From Lysobacterales bacterium (GTDB taxonomy: Bacteria; Pseudomonadota; Gammaproteobacteria; Xanthomonadales; Ahniellaceae): 64,000 nt of DNA. The position numbers and the translations under genes are program-made. The stretch lies in assembly GCA_016182785.1 (NCBI GenBank), contig JACPFU010000012.1, positions 1 to 64,000 of the forward strand, in the 5' to 3' direction. Below the pieces are notes generated by a model that made no database searches, had not been told where the DNA came from, and saw only the letters and a program-made list of their open reading frames with translations. This document shows, in pieces, positions 53,782 through 63,609 of the stretch. Numbering within the stretch: the stretch's first letter is position 1; each line of letters begins with the position of its first letter.

Positions 53782-55443
53782 TCAGAGCACGCTGACGCGA
53801 TCCCGCCCTTGCTGCTTGCTGGCGTAGAGCGCCTGGTCCGCACGCTTCAGCGCCGCGTCGATCGACTCGCCCTCGCGCTGCAACACCGCCACGCCGATGC
53901 TGATGGTGAGCCGCAGCACGTGGCTGCCAAAACGCACCGGCTCGGCAGCGACACGCTGGCGGATGCGTTCGCCGACGTTGCGCGCCTCTTCCACCGACAT
54001 GCCCGGCAGTCCGACCACGAATTCCTCGCCGCCGTAGCGTCCGAAGAAGTCGCCGATGCGCAGCGCCGCGTGGATACGCCGCGCGACCTCGCGCAGGCAT
54101 TCGTCGCCGGCATCGTGGCCGTGTTCATCGTTGACGCGCTTGAAGTGGTCGATATCGGCGAACAACAGCGCCAGCGGCCGGTCGCCGCTCCGCGATTCGA
54201 GCACCGCCGCCTGCAGCCGCTCGTCCAGCGCGCGGCGGTTGTAGGCCGAGGTCAAGGGATCGCGTCGTGCCAGGGTATCGGCGGCATCGCGCTCGCGCTT
54301 GTACTGCAGCACGCGCTCGACCAGACCGATGAACAGGATCGTGCCCAGAAACAGGAAGCTGAGCGTGAACAGCATGCTCATGGTCGGATTGAGCGCCCGC
54401 CCGCCCAGCACCTCGCCGACGCGCCACAGCGCCAGCACCATCAGCGGCAGCAGCGACCACAGCAGCAGACGGATCGAACGGTCGCCGGCACGCACGCGGA
54501 TGACGCAGGCGGCCAGCAAGATCACGCTGCTCGCGACGATGTTCAGATTGCCGACCTGCGCCCACAGGCGGGCACTGGCGCCGACCCCGAACACCAGCGC
54601 ATTCACCATGCCCGACGCGAACACCAGCAGGGCCGGCCACTGCAGCAGCGCGAGGCGCGGCGTGTTGCGCGGCATGTCGAGCAGGTTGCGCACGAACAGC
54701 GCGATCATCAGGCTCGCCCCGTTGGCGGCGAACACCAGCGGGCTGCGCAGATCCGCGGCCAGCGACGCCAACAGCGGCCAGCGATAGAACTCGCCACTGC
54801 CCGCAAGCAGATACAGCAGCGAGAAGCCGAGCGCCCCGGACAACAGCAGCAGGTTGCGCTCGCGCAGCGCCATGCCCATGCCGAGACCGGCCAGCGCCAA
54901 CGCCAGCAACGCTCCATTCACCAGCGACTGGCCGCGCACCCAACGCTGGTCCGCTACGCGCAATGCCTGTTCCGGCTCGATGCTGAGCACGTGCGCCGCG
55001 AAATCCGGAATCGTGACTTGCACATAGAGCGGTTCACCCGCAGCCAGTCCGCCCTCCAGCGGCAGCGTCAGCAGGCTGGCGGAGAAGCCGAGGTCCGCGT
55101 CGTCACCGATCGTCGCCCGCGGCTGCGCCGCGGCCCGGCCCGGTCGCCACAGCACCATGCTGCTCGCGGTCCAGGTGCGCAGCACCAGCATCGGCCGGTC
55201 CTGCGCCGGCCAGTCGCGGCGGCTTTCCACGCGATACCAGCCCGAGGCGGTCGGCTGCGGGCGCAACACGCCATCGCCAACCGCGATGAAACGATCGTCC
55301 AACTCTCCAGCGAGCAAGGCCTGCACCGATGCCGGCTCGCCATCGAGACGCGACATGCGCAGCTCCGCTTCGGCACGCGCGCCAGCACACCAGCCCACGA
55401 CCAGAGCCAGCAGCAACGCGTGCAGAAGTCGCGGGTTCCCCAT
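53782..55443 (-). CDS. 7TM-DISM sensor with GGDEF (GGEEF) diguanylate cyclase domain
   Basis: 553 aa from ATG 55443; upstream frame has only a TTG at 55479. Signal peptide (MGNPRLLHALLLALVVGWCAGARA), an extracellular 7TMR-DISM-like sensor domain (about 30-185), about seven membrane helices (190-395), and a cytoplasmic GGDEF domain (about 410-553) with YGGEEF at about 470 (RYGGEEFVVGLPG). It is a membrane diguanylate cyclase; the GGEEF form is active in the family. Convergent with the deacetylase (28 bp). Confidence 0.93.
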   Translation of the reverse strand: MGNPRLLHALLLALVVGWCAGARAEAELRMSRLDGEPASVQALLAGELDDRFIAVGDGVLRPQPTASGWYRVESRRDWPAQDRPMLVLRTWTASSMVLWRPGRAAAQPRATIGDDADLGFSASLLTLPLEGGLAAGEPLYVQVTIPDFAAHVLSIEPEQALRVADQRWVRGQSLVNGALLALALAGLGMGMALRERNLLLLSGALGFSLLYLLAGSGEFYRWPLLASLAADLRSPLVFAANGASLMIALFVRNLLDMPRNTPRLALLQWPALLVFASGMVNALVFGVGASARLWAQVGNLNIVASSVILLAACVIRVRAGDRSIRLLLWSLLPLMVLALWRVGEVLGGRALNPTMSMLFTLSFLFLGTILFIGLVERVLQYKRERDAADTLARRDPLTSAYNRRALDERLQAAVLESRSGDRPLALLFADIDHFKRVNDEHGHDAGDECLREVARRIHAALRIGDFFGRYGGEEFVVGLPGMSVEEARNVGERIRQRVAAEPVRFGSHVLRLTISIGVAVLQREGESIDAALKRADQALYASKQQGRDRVSVL

Positions 55444-55511
55444 CAGCGGATCATCCGTCTTCGCCCGTGCCGGCTGCAAGCGCGAGGCGGATGCGCATCA
55501 GTTGCGCGCGA

Positions 55512-56096
55512 TCAATCATCCAGCGCCAGCGCCAGCGCCATGACCAGATCACGCTGCCGATCGTTGCCGAGCGGGAAGACGTGGTCGCCAACTTCGACGA
55601 AGCCGCATCGACGATAGAACGCGATCGCCCTCGGGTTGCGCTCCCAGACGCCGAGCCAGATCACATCCGACCGGCGACGTCGCGCCTCGGCAATGCTCGC
55701 GGCCATGAGTTCCTGCGCAACACCGTGCCCATGCCAATTCGCGACCACGTACAGCCGCTGGATCTCGCACGGCCGCTGCGCGACCACGCACGCCGCCGCA
55801 TCGCCCCAACGCAACTGCGCGTACCCGATCAACCGACCGTCGTGCTCGATGAGCAGCGTGGTCATGCGCGGATCGGAAATCTCGTCTGCCTGCAACTGCT
55901 CGCCGTAGCTTCGGCTGCAATGCAGATTCATGTCCTCGGCGCGATTCAGCGCGCCGAAGGTCGCCCGGAACGTTTGCTCGGCGACTTGCGCGAGGGCTGC
56001 GGCATCACTTGGGACTGCGTTGCGGATCAGCAATGGCGACTCCCGAAGGGTGATCTGTGGGCTGCACAGGAACGCCGGCGCCGAATCGCGCGCCAT
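55512..56096 (-). CDS. GNAT family N-acetyltransferase
   Basis: About 194 aa from ATG 56096; GTG 56105 is upstream and no ATG lies nearer the conserved LLIRNAVPSDAAALAQVAEQTF. GNAT motif A is CEIQRLYVVANWHGHGVAQELM (Q/R-x-x-G-x-G/A), followed by AFYRRCGFVEVGDHVFPLG. Acetyl-CoA donor; acceptor unknown. It is 18 bp downstream of YoeB on the same strand. Confidence 0.88.
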   Translation of the reverse strand: MARDSAPAFLCSPQITLRESPLLIRNAVPSDAAALAQVAEQTFRATFGALNRAEDMNLHCSRSYGEQLQADEISDPRMTTLLIEHDGRLIGYAQLRWGDAAACVVAQRPCEIQRLYVVANWHGHGVAQELMAASIAEARRRRSDVIWLGVWERNPRAIAFYRRCGFVEVGDHVFPLGNDRQRDLVMALALALDD

Positions 56097-56114
56097 GAAC
56101 GACACCGGTACGAA

Positions 56115-56369
56115 TCAATAGTGGTGTCGCAGTTGCGCGATCAACAGCGCGTCAGCGCCGGGTTTGTAGACGATCCGGTGTTCATCGTCGATGCGTCGTG
56201 ACCAGTACCCCGACAGCGCGTGCCGCAGCGGCTCGGGTTTGCCAAGGCCGGAAAACGGCGATCGCAAGATGTCCCTTAGCAGTGCGTTGATCCGCGACAA
56301 GCGCTTGCGGTCCGTGTCCTGCCAGAAAAGATAGTCCTCCCACGCCTGCTCGGAAAAGACCAGCTTCAT
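56115..56369 (-). CDS. yoeB: YoeB/Txe family toxin
   Basis: 84 aa, exactly the usual length. Active-site residues of E. coli YoeB are conserved by position: E46 (GKPEPLRH), R65 (DDEHRIVYK), H83 and Y84 (LRHHY). It is a ribosome-dependent mRNA nuclease. The ATG overlaps the YefM stop by 4 bp, so antitoxin is made first. Confidence 0.95.
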   Translation of the reverse strand: MKLVFSEQAWEDYLFWQDTDRKRLSRINALLRDILRSPFSGLGKPEPLRHALSGYWSRRIDDEHRIVYKPGADALLIAQLRHHY

Positions 56370-56620
56370 CCGGCCAGTTTCCGCACCTTGCCGCGACCGG
56401 CCTCAAGGTCCGCAACAGCAGCAAGCAGCCGCCGCGCGTTGCGCGGGCTGCGCAGCAAGAAGGCGGTCTCTTCCAGCGCGTTGTAGTCATCAAGCGACAT
56501 CATGACCACCGCCTGGCGCTCGCCGTTGCGGGTGATGATGATTGGATCGTGGTCGTTGCAGACACGATCCATCGTGTCGGCCAGTTTGGCACGTGCGGCA
56601 GTGTAGGTGATGGCATCCAT
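56366..56620 (-). CDS. yefM: YefM/Phd family antitoxin
   Basis: 84 aa from ATG 56620 (MDAITYTAARAKLADTMDRV), the family start; an upstream start at 56653 would overlap the operator. N-terminal Phd/YefM DNA-binding fold with CNDHDPIIITRNGERQAVVMMSLDDYNALEETAFLL, then a disordered toxin-binding tail (LRSPRNARRLLAAVADLEAGRGKV). TGTACA-type palindromes upstream fit autoregulation. Confidence 0.95.
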   Translation of the reverse strand: MDAITYTAARAKLADTMDRVCNDHDPIIITRNGERQAVVMMSLDDYNALEETAFLLRSPRNARRLLAAVADLEAGRGKVRKLAG

Positions 56621-56634
56621 CGGCGATCTCGAAG

Positions 56635-56652
56635 CGTACGGCAAATTGTACA
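56635..56652. promoter_or_regulatory. TGTACA-type operator of yefM-yoeB
   Basis: CGTACG (56635-56640) and TGTACA (56647-56652) are two 6-bp palindromes 12 bp apart, 15-32 bp upstream of the yefM ATG. TGTACA is the known core bound by YefM-YoeB in E. coli. Bases 56653-56935 hold no gene and no clear structure; this block could be a decayed or dispersed sequence. Confidence 0.55.
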
Positions 56653-56935
56653 TGTTTCGGGGATCGCGGACGAGCCAATGTCACCTCGCACTTTGGGGGT
56701 GGCACATGCCGAAAACGCCGGCCAGAAAAGTCGCCCGGCGCCACCGCGGGTGAGGGTTCGCGGTTCGGTGCCGCCCACGCAGTCCGTCTCCAGCTGCTCG
56801 CGCTTCCTGCGATGGCAGCGGTCCGCAGACCAGGGGCCCGCTGACCGGGCGCAATGAGCTTCCGGCCGCGCATCGCGCATCTCAGAGAAACATCGTGCGC
56901 TGCCACGAACTCGTCGAGCACATCGCGAGCGTGGG

Positions 56936-59900
56936 TTACGCCGCCGGATCTCGCCCGCCCTCGTTGCCTGCGGCATCGACCGCAGCGAGGGCGCGCAGCG
57001 CCGCGCGCAGGCCAGTCTGGTCCAGCGGCTTGCGCAGGAAGCCGTCGAAACCGGCGGTGCGCGCGTCGGCTTCGGTGTTGGCTTCGCTGCGCGCGGTGAT
57101 GGCGATTGCCGGCACACGTCGACCGCAGCGGCTGCGCAGCAGCGGCAGCAGTTGCAGGCCGCCGATCCCGGGCAGGTCGAGGTCGCTGACGATCAACGCC
57201 ACCGCGGCGTCGGCGTGATGCAGCGCGTGCATCGCCTGGTCCGCCCCGCGCACCGTGGCACCGAGCCCACCGAGCATCGCGGCGACCACTTCGCGGGTGG
57301 TGGCATCGTCCTCGACCAGCAGCACGACGCGGTCGCGCAACGGTTGCGGGGAATCCGCGGCGAACGGCGCTGCCGCAGACGGTGCGACGACCGCAGCGGC
57401 GCCGGGTTCGTCCACGGCCGCGGCCACGGCGGCGAGCGGAAGCTGCACGCTGAAAAAGGAACCCACACCTGGCGTGGACTGCAGCCCGACGCGACCACCC
57501 ATCGTCTGCGCCAACTGATGCACGATCGCAAGCCCGAGCCCGCTGCCGCCGCTGCGCTCGCCAAGCCGGGTCTGCGCGAAGCGCTGGAACAATCTTGCGC
57601 ATTCGTCCTCGCTGAGGCCGGGGCCACTGTCGCGCACGCCGAGCACGATGCAGTCGCCGGCGCGTTGCGCGTTGATCGCGATGGCTCCGCGTTGCGTGAA
57701 CTTGAATGCGTTGTGCACCAGGTTCAGCAAGATCTGGCGCAGCCGGGTCGCGTCCGCGAGCACGCGGCGCGGCACGTCGGCGGCGATCTCCAGGGTGCAG
57801 TCGATGCCGCGGGCGCGGATCAGCGGCGCTTCCAGCGCATGCACATCCTCCAGCAGCGCGCGCAGGTCGGTGTCCGCCAGGTTCAGGCTGAGCTTGCCGG
57901 CCTCGGCGCGCGACAGGTCGAGCAGGTCGTTGACGATGCGCAGCAAGTGCTGCCCGGAGCGCAGCACGGTGTCGAGGTAGTGGCGCTGGGTCGGATCGAG
58001 CGCGGTCTGTCCGAGCAATTCGGCCATGCCGATCACGCCGGTCATCGGGGTGCGGATCTCGTGGCCGACCGTGGCCAGGAACTCGCTCTTGGCCGCGCTC
58101 GCGGACTCGGCCAGACGGCGCCGCTCCTCGGCCAGCGCGAAGGCATGGCGTCGCTCCAGGCGCGCGCGGTGCGCCCGCCAGAACGCCAGCAGCAGCAAGG
58201 CCGCAACCAGCGCGTAGCCGAGATAGGCGACGCGGCTCGCCCACCACGGCGGCGCCACCGCCAGGTCGGCGGCCAGCACGGTGCTGGACTCGACCCCGAG
58301 CGGATTGGCGGCGCGCACCTGCAAGCGGTACCGACCGGCCGGCAGCCGCGCCAGCACGCGCTCGCCGAGTTCGCTGCCCTCGACCCAATCGGCGTCGAAA
58401 CCGTCGACCCGGAAGCGGTAGTGGTTCGCGCGCGGATCGACGAACGAAAGCAGGCGCGCGCCGATCCGCAGTTCGTGGTCGCCCGGGCCGAACGCGAGCC
58501 GGTCGCGGCCCGGATCGAGCGCGTGCGCATCGTCGTCGTGCAGATAGGCCAGCGCGCTCCAGCGCAGCGGCGAGCTCGGCATGGGCGTCCGGCGCGCATC
58601 CGCGGCGATCGACAACAGCCCCTCGCTGCCCAGCCACACCATGCGCCCGGCATGCAGCAGTGCGCTCGGTTTCGCCGAGAACTGCAGGCTCGGCATGCCA
58701 TCGGCGGCGGTCACCGCGGTCAATCGCAGCGGGTCCGGGTCGACCCGCCACAGCCCGCGCGGCCCGCTCAGCCAGAACCGTCCCCCGCCATCCGCAAGCA
58801 GCGACGCGGCCTCCGCCGCGGGCAGGCCATCGTCGGGTCCGAGCCTCCATTGCAGCGACCACGCATCCCCCTGGATGCGATATCGCGCCAGCCGCCCGGG
58901 CTGATGCACGACGATGCCATCGCCGTCGAACACGAAGGCATGCACGCGGTCTTCCGCGAGCGCAGTGGATGCGATGAAGGCGTCGCCCGCGGCGTCGTAG
59001 CGGCGCAGCCCGAAGCCATCGGCGAGCCACAGCCGCCCCTCGCGATCCAGCCCCATCTGCTCGATGTCGTCGCTGACGAAGCCGCGTTCTCCCGCCTTCC
59101 AGACGCGACTGCGACCGTCCGCACCCATCTGGTTGAGGCCCGCGGTCAGGGCACCGATCCACAGCGTGCCATCCGGCGTCTGCGCGATGTACTCGGGCGC
59201 GCCCTCGGCCCAGGGTTGTCCCGGCAGCGGCAGGCGGGCGAGCGTGTCGTGTGCCGGATCGAAGCGCAGCACGCCGCTTCGATGCGGCAGCCAGAGCACG
59301 CCATTCGCATCGCAATGGATCGCGGCCAGACGCTGCTTGCGCAACTCCGCAGCCTGCCGCGAGTCGGTCCAGCGTCGCACCGAGCCATCGGCAGCGACGC
59401 GGGTCAATTCGCCCGCGGTCGCGAGCATCCACAGCGCACCGTCGGGACAGGCGGCGATGCCGCTGGCGCGCCCGGGCGAGAGACTGCTCGGGTCGAGCGG
59501 GTCGTAGCGCAACAACTGGATCTGCGCCCAGTCCGGGCGCAGGTACGCAAGTCCCTGCGACTGCAGCGCGAACCACAGACCGCCCTCGTGGTCGCGCAGC
59601 AGGTCGGTGACATGCACGTCCGGCAGCGACTCGGGCAGCGCCGGCCGATTGCGGATCCAGTCGCGCGCGCCATCGTCGCCGATGCGCAGCACGCCACCGC
59701 GGGTCGCGACCCAGGTTTCGCCCGGGGCGCCGTCGATCACCGCCTCGATGATGCCCGCCTCCGCCGGCAATTCGATGCGCTGCAGGGTGTCGCCGCTGGC
59801 ATCGCGGCGGAACAGCGCGTTCTGCGCACCCACCCACAGGCGACCGTCGGCGGTGACCGCGACGGTGTTGACCAGGGGCAGCTCGGCCACGCGGCGCACC

Positions 59901-60532
59901 GGCCCCGGATGTTCGGCGTCGGCAGCGTCGATGCGCCACAACGCATCCAGCGTCCCGACCCAGAGCACGCCCTCGTGGTCGACGGCGAGGTCGAGCACGG
60001 TCGCCGTCTTCAGCGCCGGGTCGATCTCGGCGATGCGATCGAGCGCCGCCATTGCCCCGGTCTCGGGGCGAAAGCGCGTCACGCCCTGCGCGTAGGTGCC
60101 GGCATAGACCTGCCCGGCGGGCGACTCGGCGAGCGCGAACACGTCGCCACCGCGCAGCCCGTCGCCCGCGGCATCCGCGCCGTAGCGGGTGAAGCCGCGA
60201 TCCTCGGCATCGTCGAGCGTCGCCAGCCCGCTCGACTCGCAACCGACCAGAACGCGCCCGGAGCGGGTCGCGAGCACGGTCTGCACATCGTTGCAGGGCA
60301 GCGACGCGAGATCGGCCGGATCGTTGCGGAACACGCGGAACTCGCGCCCGTCAAAGCGCGCCAGGCCATCGCCGGTCGCCACCCAGACATAGCCCCGCGC
60401 GTCCTGCACCACTTCCAGCGTCGCCGGCGAGGGCAATCCCTCGGCCGCACCGTAGTGACGAAAGCGCGGCTCGACGGCCGGCGCGGCCAAGCTCACACAG
60501 ACACCCAGGACCAAGGCCGCGGATCGGATCAT
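56936..60532 (-). CDS. Hybrid sensor kinase with periplasmic two-component propeller
   Basis: 1198 aa from ATG 60532; a start at 60622 would precede an unlikely leader. Signal/TM start, then two-component-regulator propeller repeats (about 25-680: [27 protein letters not shown]), a Y_Y_Y domain (about 690-760), one membrane helix (about 766-786), HisKA with H824 (GHEIRTPM), HATPase_c ([30 protein letters not shown]), and a receiver with D1117 (SDLDLPG). Similar to HTCS-like sensors, but there is no AraC output domain. It is divergent from the TonB-dependent receptor gene and may control it through a separate regulator. Confidence 0.92.
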   Translation of the reverse strand: MIRSAALVLGVCVSLAAPAVEPRFRHYGAAEGLPSPATLEVVQDARGYVWVATGDGLARFDGREFRVFRNDPADLASLPCNDVQTVLATRSGRVLVGCESSGLATLDDAEDRGFTRYGADAAGDGLRGGDVFALAESPAGQVYAGTYAQGVTRFRPETGAMAALDRIAEIDPALKTATVLDLAVDHEGVLWVGTLDALWRIDAADAEHPGPVRRVAELPLVNTVAVTADGRLWVGAQNALFRRDASGDTLQRIELPAEAGIIEAVIDGAPGETWVATRGGVLRIGDDGARDWIRNRPALPESLPDVHVTDLLRDHEGGLWFALQSQGLAYLRPDWAQIQLLRYDPLDPSSLSPGRASGIAACPDGALWMLATAGELTRVAADGSVRRWTDSRQAAELRKQRLAAIHCDANGVLWLPHRSGVLRFDPAHDTLARLPLPGQPWAEGAPEYIAQTPDGTLWIGALTAGLNQMGADGRSRVWKAGERGFVSDDIEQMGLDREGRLWLADGFGLRRYDAAGDAFIASTALAEDRVHAFVFDGDGIVVHQPGRLARYRIQGDAWSLQWRLGPDDGLPAAEAASLLADGGGRFWLSGPRGLWRVDPDPLRLTAVTAADGMPSLQFSAKPSALLHAGRMVWLGSEGLLSIAADARRTPMPSSPLRWSALAYLHDDDAHALDPGRDRLAFGPGDHELRIGARLLSFVDPRANHYRFRVDGFDADWVEGSELGERVLARLPAGRYRLQVRAANPLGVESSTVLAADLAVAPPWWASRVAYLGYALVAALLLLAFWRAHRARLERRHAFALAEERRRLAESASAAKSEFLATVGHEIRTPMTGVIGMAELLGQTALDPTQRHYLDTVLRSGQHLLRIVNDLLDLSRAEAGKLSLNLADTDLRALLEDVHALEAPLIRARGIDCTLEIAADVPRRVLADATRLRQILLNLVHNAFKFTQRGAIAINAQRAGDCIVLGVRDSGPGLSEDECARLFQRFAQTRLGERSGGSGLGLAIVHQLAQTMGGRVGLQSTPGVGSFFSVQLPLAAVAAAVDEPGAAAVVAPSAAAPFAADSPQPLRDRVVLLVEDDATTREVVAAMLGGLGATVRGADQAMHALHHADAAVALIVSDLDLPGIGGLQLLPLLRSRCGRRVPAIAITARSEANTEADARTAGFDGFLRKPLDQTGLRAALRALAAVDAAGNEGGRDPAA

Positions 60533-60779
60533 GCCGCGACGATGCCAGCGCGTCGCCGGTTCGCCAAGGGGGACGCGCAACACGTCGTTGCTGCCCAACC
60601 GCCAGCGCCCGGCGGTCACCACCGGGGCGCGTCGCGGGGCTATCCGGAATGGCGCCGAGTGTGCATAACATCACCTCGGCACAGGGGACGCCGCGCGAGC
60701 GGCGAGTGCCCGGGGCGGGTCATGCAGGCTCGTCAGACACCATCAAACCAAGAACCAGTTCGTAACCGGGAGAAGCAGG
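60533..60779. other. Intergenic region between divergent kinase and receptor genes
   Basis: 247 bp without a gene. TGTGCATAACAT around 60660-60671 is a -10-like element (TAACAT) for the receptor, leaving about 105 bases of leader. GC-rich short repeats elsewhere; no riboswitch signature recognised. Confidence 0.4.
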
Positions 60780-63374
60780 ATGAAGCGTGTGCATCACAGA
60801 TATGCAGTGAATCCACTGGCAGTGGGCGTGCGACTGGCGCTCGGCAGCGTCTTCGCCCTCGCCCTGAGCGGCGCGGCCATGGCCCAGGACAAGGACAAGG
60901 ACACCGACGAAGCTGCCGACGAGGACATCACCTCGCTGGAACCGCTCTCGGTACTCGGCACGCGCAGCGCCGGACGTTCGGCCACCGATTCGGCGGTGCC
61001 GATCGACATCATTGTCGGCGAAGAGATGCACAACCAGGGCGCCACCGACATGGTCGAGCAGATTCGCACCCTGATTCCCTCGTTCAATGTCAGCACCATT
61101 CCGATCGACGACGCCGCCACCCTGGTGCGCCCGGCCAACCTGCGCGGCCTGCCGCCGGACAACGCCCTGATCCTGCTCAATGGCAAGCGTCGCCATCGCG
61201 CCGCGGTCATCACCTTCCTCGGCCACGGCCTGTCCGACGGCTCGCAGGGCGTGGACCTGTCGGTATTCCCCTCGCTGGCGCTGGAACAGGTGGAAGTGCT
61301 GCGTGACGGAGCCGCGGCACAGTACGGTTCCGACGCCATCGCCGGCGTGATCAACTTCGGCCTCAAGGAATCGCGCGAAGGCGGCGCCGGCGAAGCGTTC
61401 TTCGGCCGCTACTACGAAGGCGACGGATTCACGCGGCAATACGCCGGACAGTACGGCTTCCCGCTCGGCGGCGAAGGCTTTGCCACCTTCACCGCGGAAG
61501 TGCGCAGCGCGGACCCGACCTCGCGCAGCGTGCAGCGCGACGATGCCGCTGCGGCGATTGCCGCCGGCTATCCGCAGGTGCCCGATCCGGCACAGATCTG
61601 GGGCTCCCCGGAGGTCAATGACGACCGCAAGTTCGTCTACAACATCGGCGTGCCGGGCGAAAACCTCGACTTCTACCTGTTCGGCAACTACGCCTCGCGC
61701 GAGACCGACGGCGGCTTCTACTATCGCAACCCGACCTCGCGCGGCGGCGTCTACTCCAACGACGGCGGCCAGACCCTGCTGATCGGCCAGACCGCTGCCG
61801 GCGCCGCCTGCCCGACCATCGCGCTGCGCGACTCCGGCGGCAACCTGATTCCCTATTCCAGCGTCTCCGCGCAAGTCGCCGCGTTGCCGAGCAACTGCTT
61901 CACCTTCCTCAGCGTCTACCCGGGCGGCTTCACGCCGCGCTTCGGTGGCGAGATGCAGGACATCGGGGCCACCGCGGGCCTCAAGGGCACCTGGGGCGAC
62001 GACATCCAGTGGGATCTCAGCGCTTCGTTCGGTCGCAACGAGATCGACTTCCTGATGTACAACACGGTCAACGCCTCGCTCGGCGCGAACCAGCCGGCCG
62101 GCGCCTTCTTCGTACCGGGCGGCAACGAGCAGACCGAGAAGACCTTCAACTTCGACCTGAGCAAGAGCTTCGATGCCTTCCATCTGGCCGGCGGCCTCGA
62201 ATACCGCAGCGAGAGCTTCGAGATCAGTGCCGGCGACACGGCGTCGACTGCGATCGGGCCGCTCACGTCGCAGGGCTTCAGCATCGGCTCGAACGGCTTC
62301 CCGGGCTTCAACCAGGTCACCGCCGGCAAGCATGAGCGCGACAACTGGGCGACATACATCGACGCCGAGTCGCAGGTCACCGACGCGTTCCTGATTGCCG
62401 GCGCGCTGCGCTTCGAGGACTACGAGGACTTCGGCAGCACCACCAACTGGAAGCTGACCGGGCGCTACGACTTCACCGAGAACTTCGCCGCCCGCGCAGC
62501 ATTCAGCACCGGCTTCCGCGCACCGACGCCGGGCCAGTCGAACGTCAGCCAGGTCACCACCGCGTTCATCGACGGCGAGTTGCGGGACACCGCCACGCTG
62601 CCGCCGACCAACCCGATCGCGGCCTATTACGGCGCCGAGCCGCTGACCCCGGAAGAGTCCGACAACATCTCGCTCGGCCTGGTGTGGAACCAGGACAACT
62701 GGTCGCTGACCGCTGACTGGTATCGCATCCAGGTGGAAGACCGCATCGCACGTTCCACCGACTTCACGCTGAGCGACGCCGACCGCGCCGCGCTGGTGGC
62801 CGCAGGCCAGGCCCAGGCCGCGTCGCTGTCCCGAGTCGGGTTCTTCGTCAACGATTTCGACACCACGACCACCGGTCTCGACATCGTTGCCAGCGTCGAC
62901 ACCGACCACTTCGGTGGCGATACCTCCTACGCGGTCGCAGTCAACTTCAACGACACCGAAGTCAACGACTTCACCTCCGGCATCATCACCGAGGCACGCA
63001 TCCAGAAGCTGGAGGAATCGTTGCCGGGAACCAAGGGCTACTTCTCCTTCAACCACCTGCGCGATGCCTGGCACATCAACGCCCGCTTGAACTACTACGG
63101 TTCGTTCTACGAGGACCATCTGGACAGCGACGTGGTCAGCGCGGCGGACGGCGGCCTGCCGATCTACGAAGGCAGCGCCTTCACGGTGGATCTGGAGACC
63201 GGCTGGAAGTTCGACTCGGGGATGTACATCAACGTCGGCGCGCAGAACCTGTTCGACAAGGTGCCGGACGAAAACCCCTGGGGCGCAGCCGTTGCCGGTG
63301 CGCAGTATCCGGTACACACGCCCTACGGCTTCACCGGGGGCTACTACTACGTGCGCTTCGGTTACGCCTTCTGA
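60780..63374 (+). CDS. TonB-dependent outer-membrane receptor
   Basis: 864 aa. Signal peptide (about 1-35, ending AMAQD), a TonB box/region (ITSLEPLSVLGTRSAGR), plug domain (about 58-190) with LRGLPPDNALILLNGKRRHR and LEQVEVLRDGAAAQYGSDAIAGVINF, then a 22-strand-type barrel ending with the C-terminal aromatic YYYVRFGYAF. Ligand unknown; the plug motif is of the type found in receptors for large or complex substrates. GGAGAAG site before the ATG. Stands alone, divergent from a sensor kinase, with a strong terminator after it. Confidence 0.95.
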   Translation: MKRVHHRYAVNPLAVGVRLALGSVFALALSGAAMAQDKDKDTDEAADEDITSLEPLSVLGTRSAGRSATDSAVPIDIIVGEEMHNQGATDMVEQIRTLIPSFNVSTIPIDDAATLVRPANLRGLPPDNALILLNGKRRHRAAVITFLGHGLSDGSQGVDLSVFPSLALEQVEVLRDGAAAQYGSDAIAGVINFGLKESREGGAGEAFFGRYYEGDGFTRQYAGQYGFPLGGEGFATFTAEVRSADPTSRSVQRDDAAAAIAAGYPQVPDPAQIWGSPEVNDDRKFVYNIGVPGENLDFYLFGNYASRETDGGFYYRNPTSRGGVYSNDGGQTLLIGQTAAGAACPTIALRDSGGNLIPYSSVSAQVAALPSNCFTFLSVYPGGFTPRFGGEMQDIGATAGLKGTWGDDIQWDLSASFGRNEIDFLMYNTVNASLGANQPAGAFFVPGGNEQTEKTFNFDLSKSFDAFHLAGGLEYRSESFEISAGDTASTAIGPLTSQGFSIGSNGFPGFNQVTAGKHERDNWATYIDAESQVTDAFLIAGALRFEDYEDFGSTTNWKLTGRYDFTENFAARAAFSTGFRAPTPGQSNVSQVTTAFIDGELRDTATLPPTNPIAAYYGAEPLTPEESDNISLGLVWNQDNWSLTADWYRIQVEDRIARSTDFTLSDADRAALVAAGQAQAASLSRVGFFVNDFDTTTTGLDIVASVDTDHFGGDTSYAVAVNFNDTEVNDFTSGIITEARIQKLEESLPGTKGYFSFNHLRDAWHINARLNYYGSFYEDHLDSDVVSAADGGLPIYEGSAFTVDLETGWKFDSGMYINVGAQNLFDKVPDENPWGAAVAGAQYPVHTPYGFTGGYYYVRFGYAF

Positions 63375-63397
63375 CCGCTGCACGCGGATGGGTGATC

Positions 63398-63427
63398 AAC
63401 GGGCGGCGCAAGCCGCCCGTTTTCTTT
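63398..63427 (+). terminator. Rho-independent terminator after the receptor gene
   Basis: A 10-bp stem AACGGGCGGC/GCCGCCCGTT with a GCAA loop (63398-63421) followed by TTCTTT. The rest of the gap to 63609 has no clear feature. Confidence 0.92.
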
Positions 63428-63609
63428 CCGGGGTCCGGGCGCGGCCCGCAAGCACGCAAGGCGGCGGCACGACCCGCTGCCGAAAAGTCGAGGCGGGCGC
63501 CGATCGAAAGGCAATGGCTGCCGCAACCGGAGCCGCGCTTGCAGTTTCGCCAAGGGGAATTGCGCAGGCGTGGCTTCCACGTGGGTGCGTCCGTGGCAAA
63601 GTGGGCGCC

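Noticed and set aside
56490..61306. Long open frames (1250 and 1384 residues) across the hybrid kinase and receptor
   Set aside because: Out-of-frame and antisense readings of the real genes with Arg/His-rich composition.
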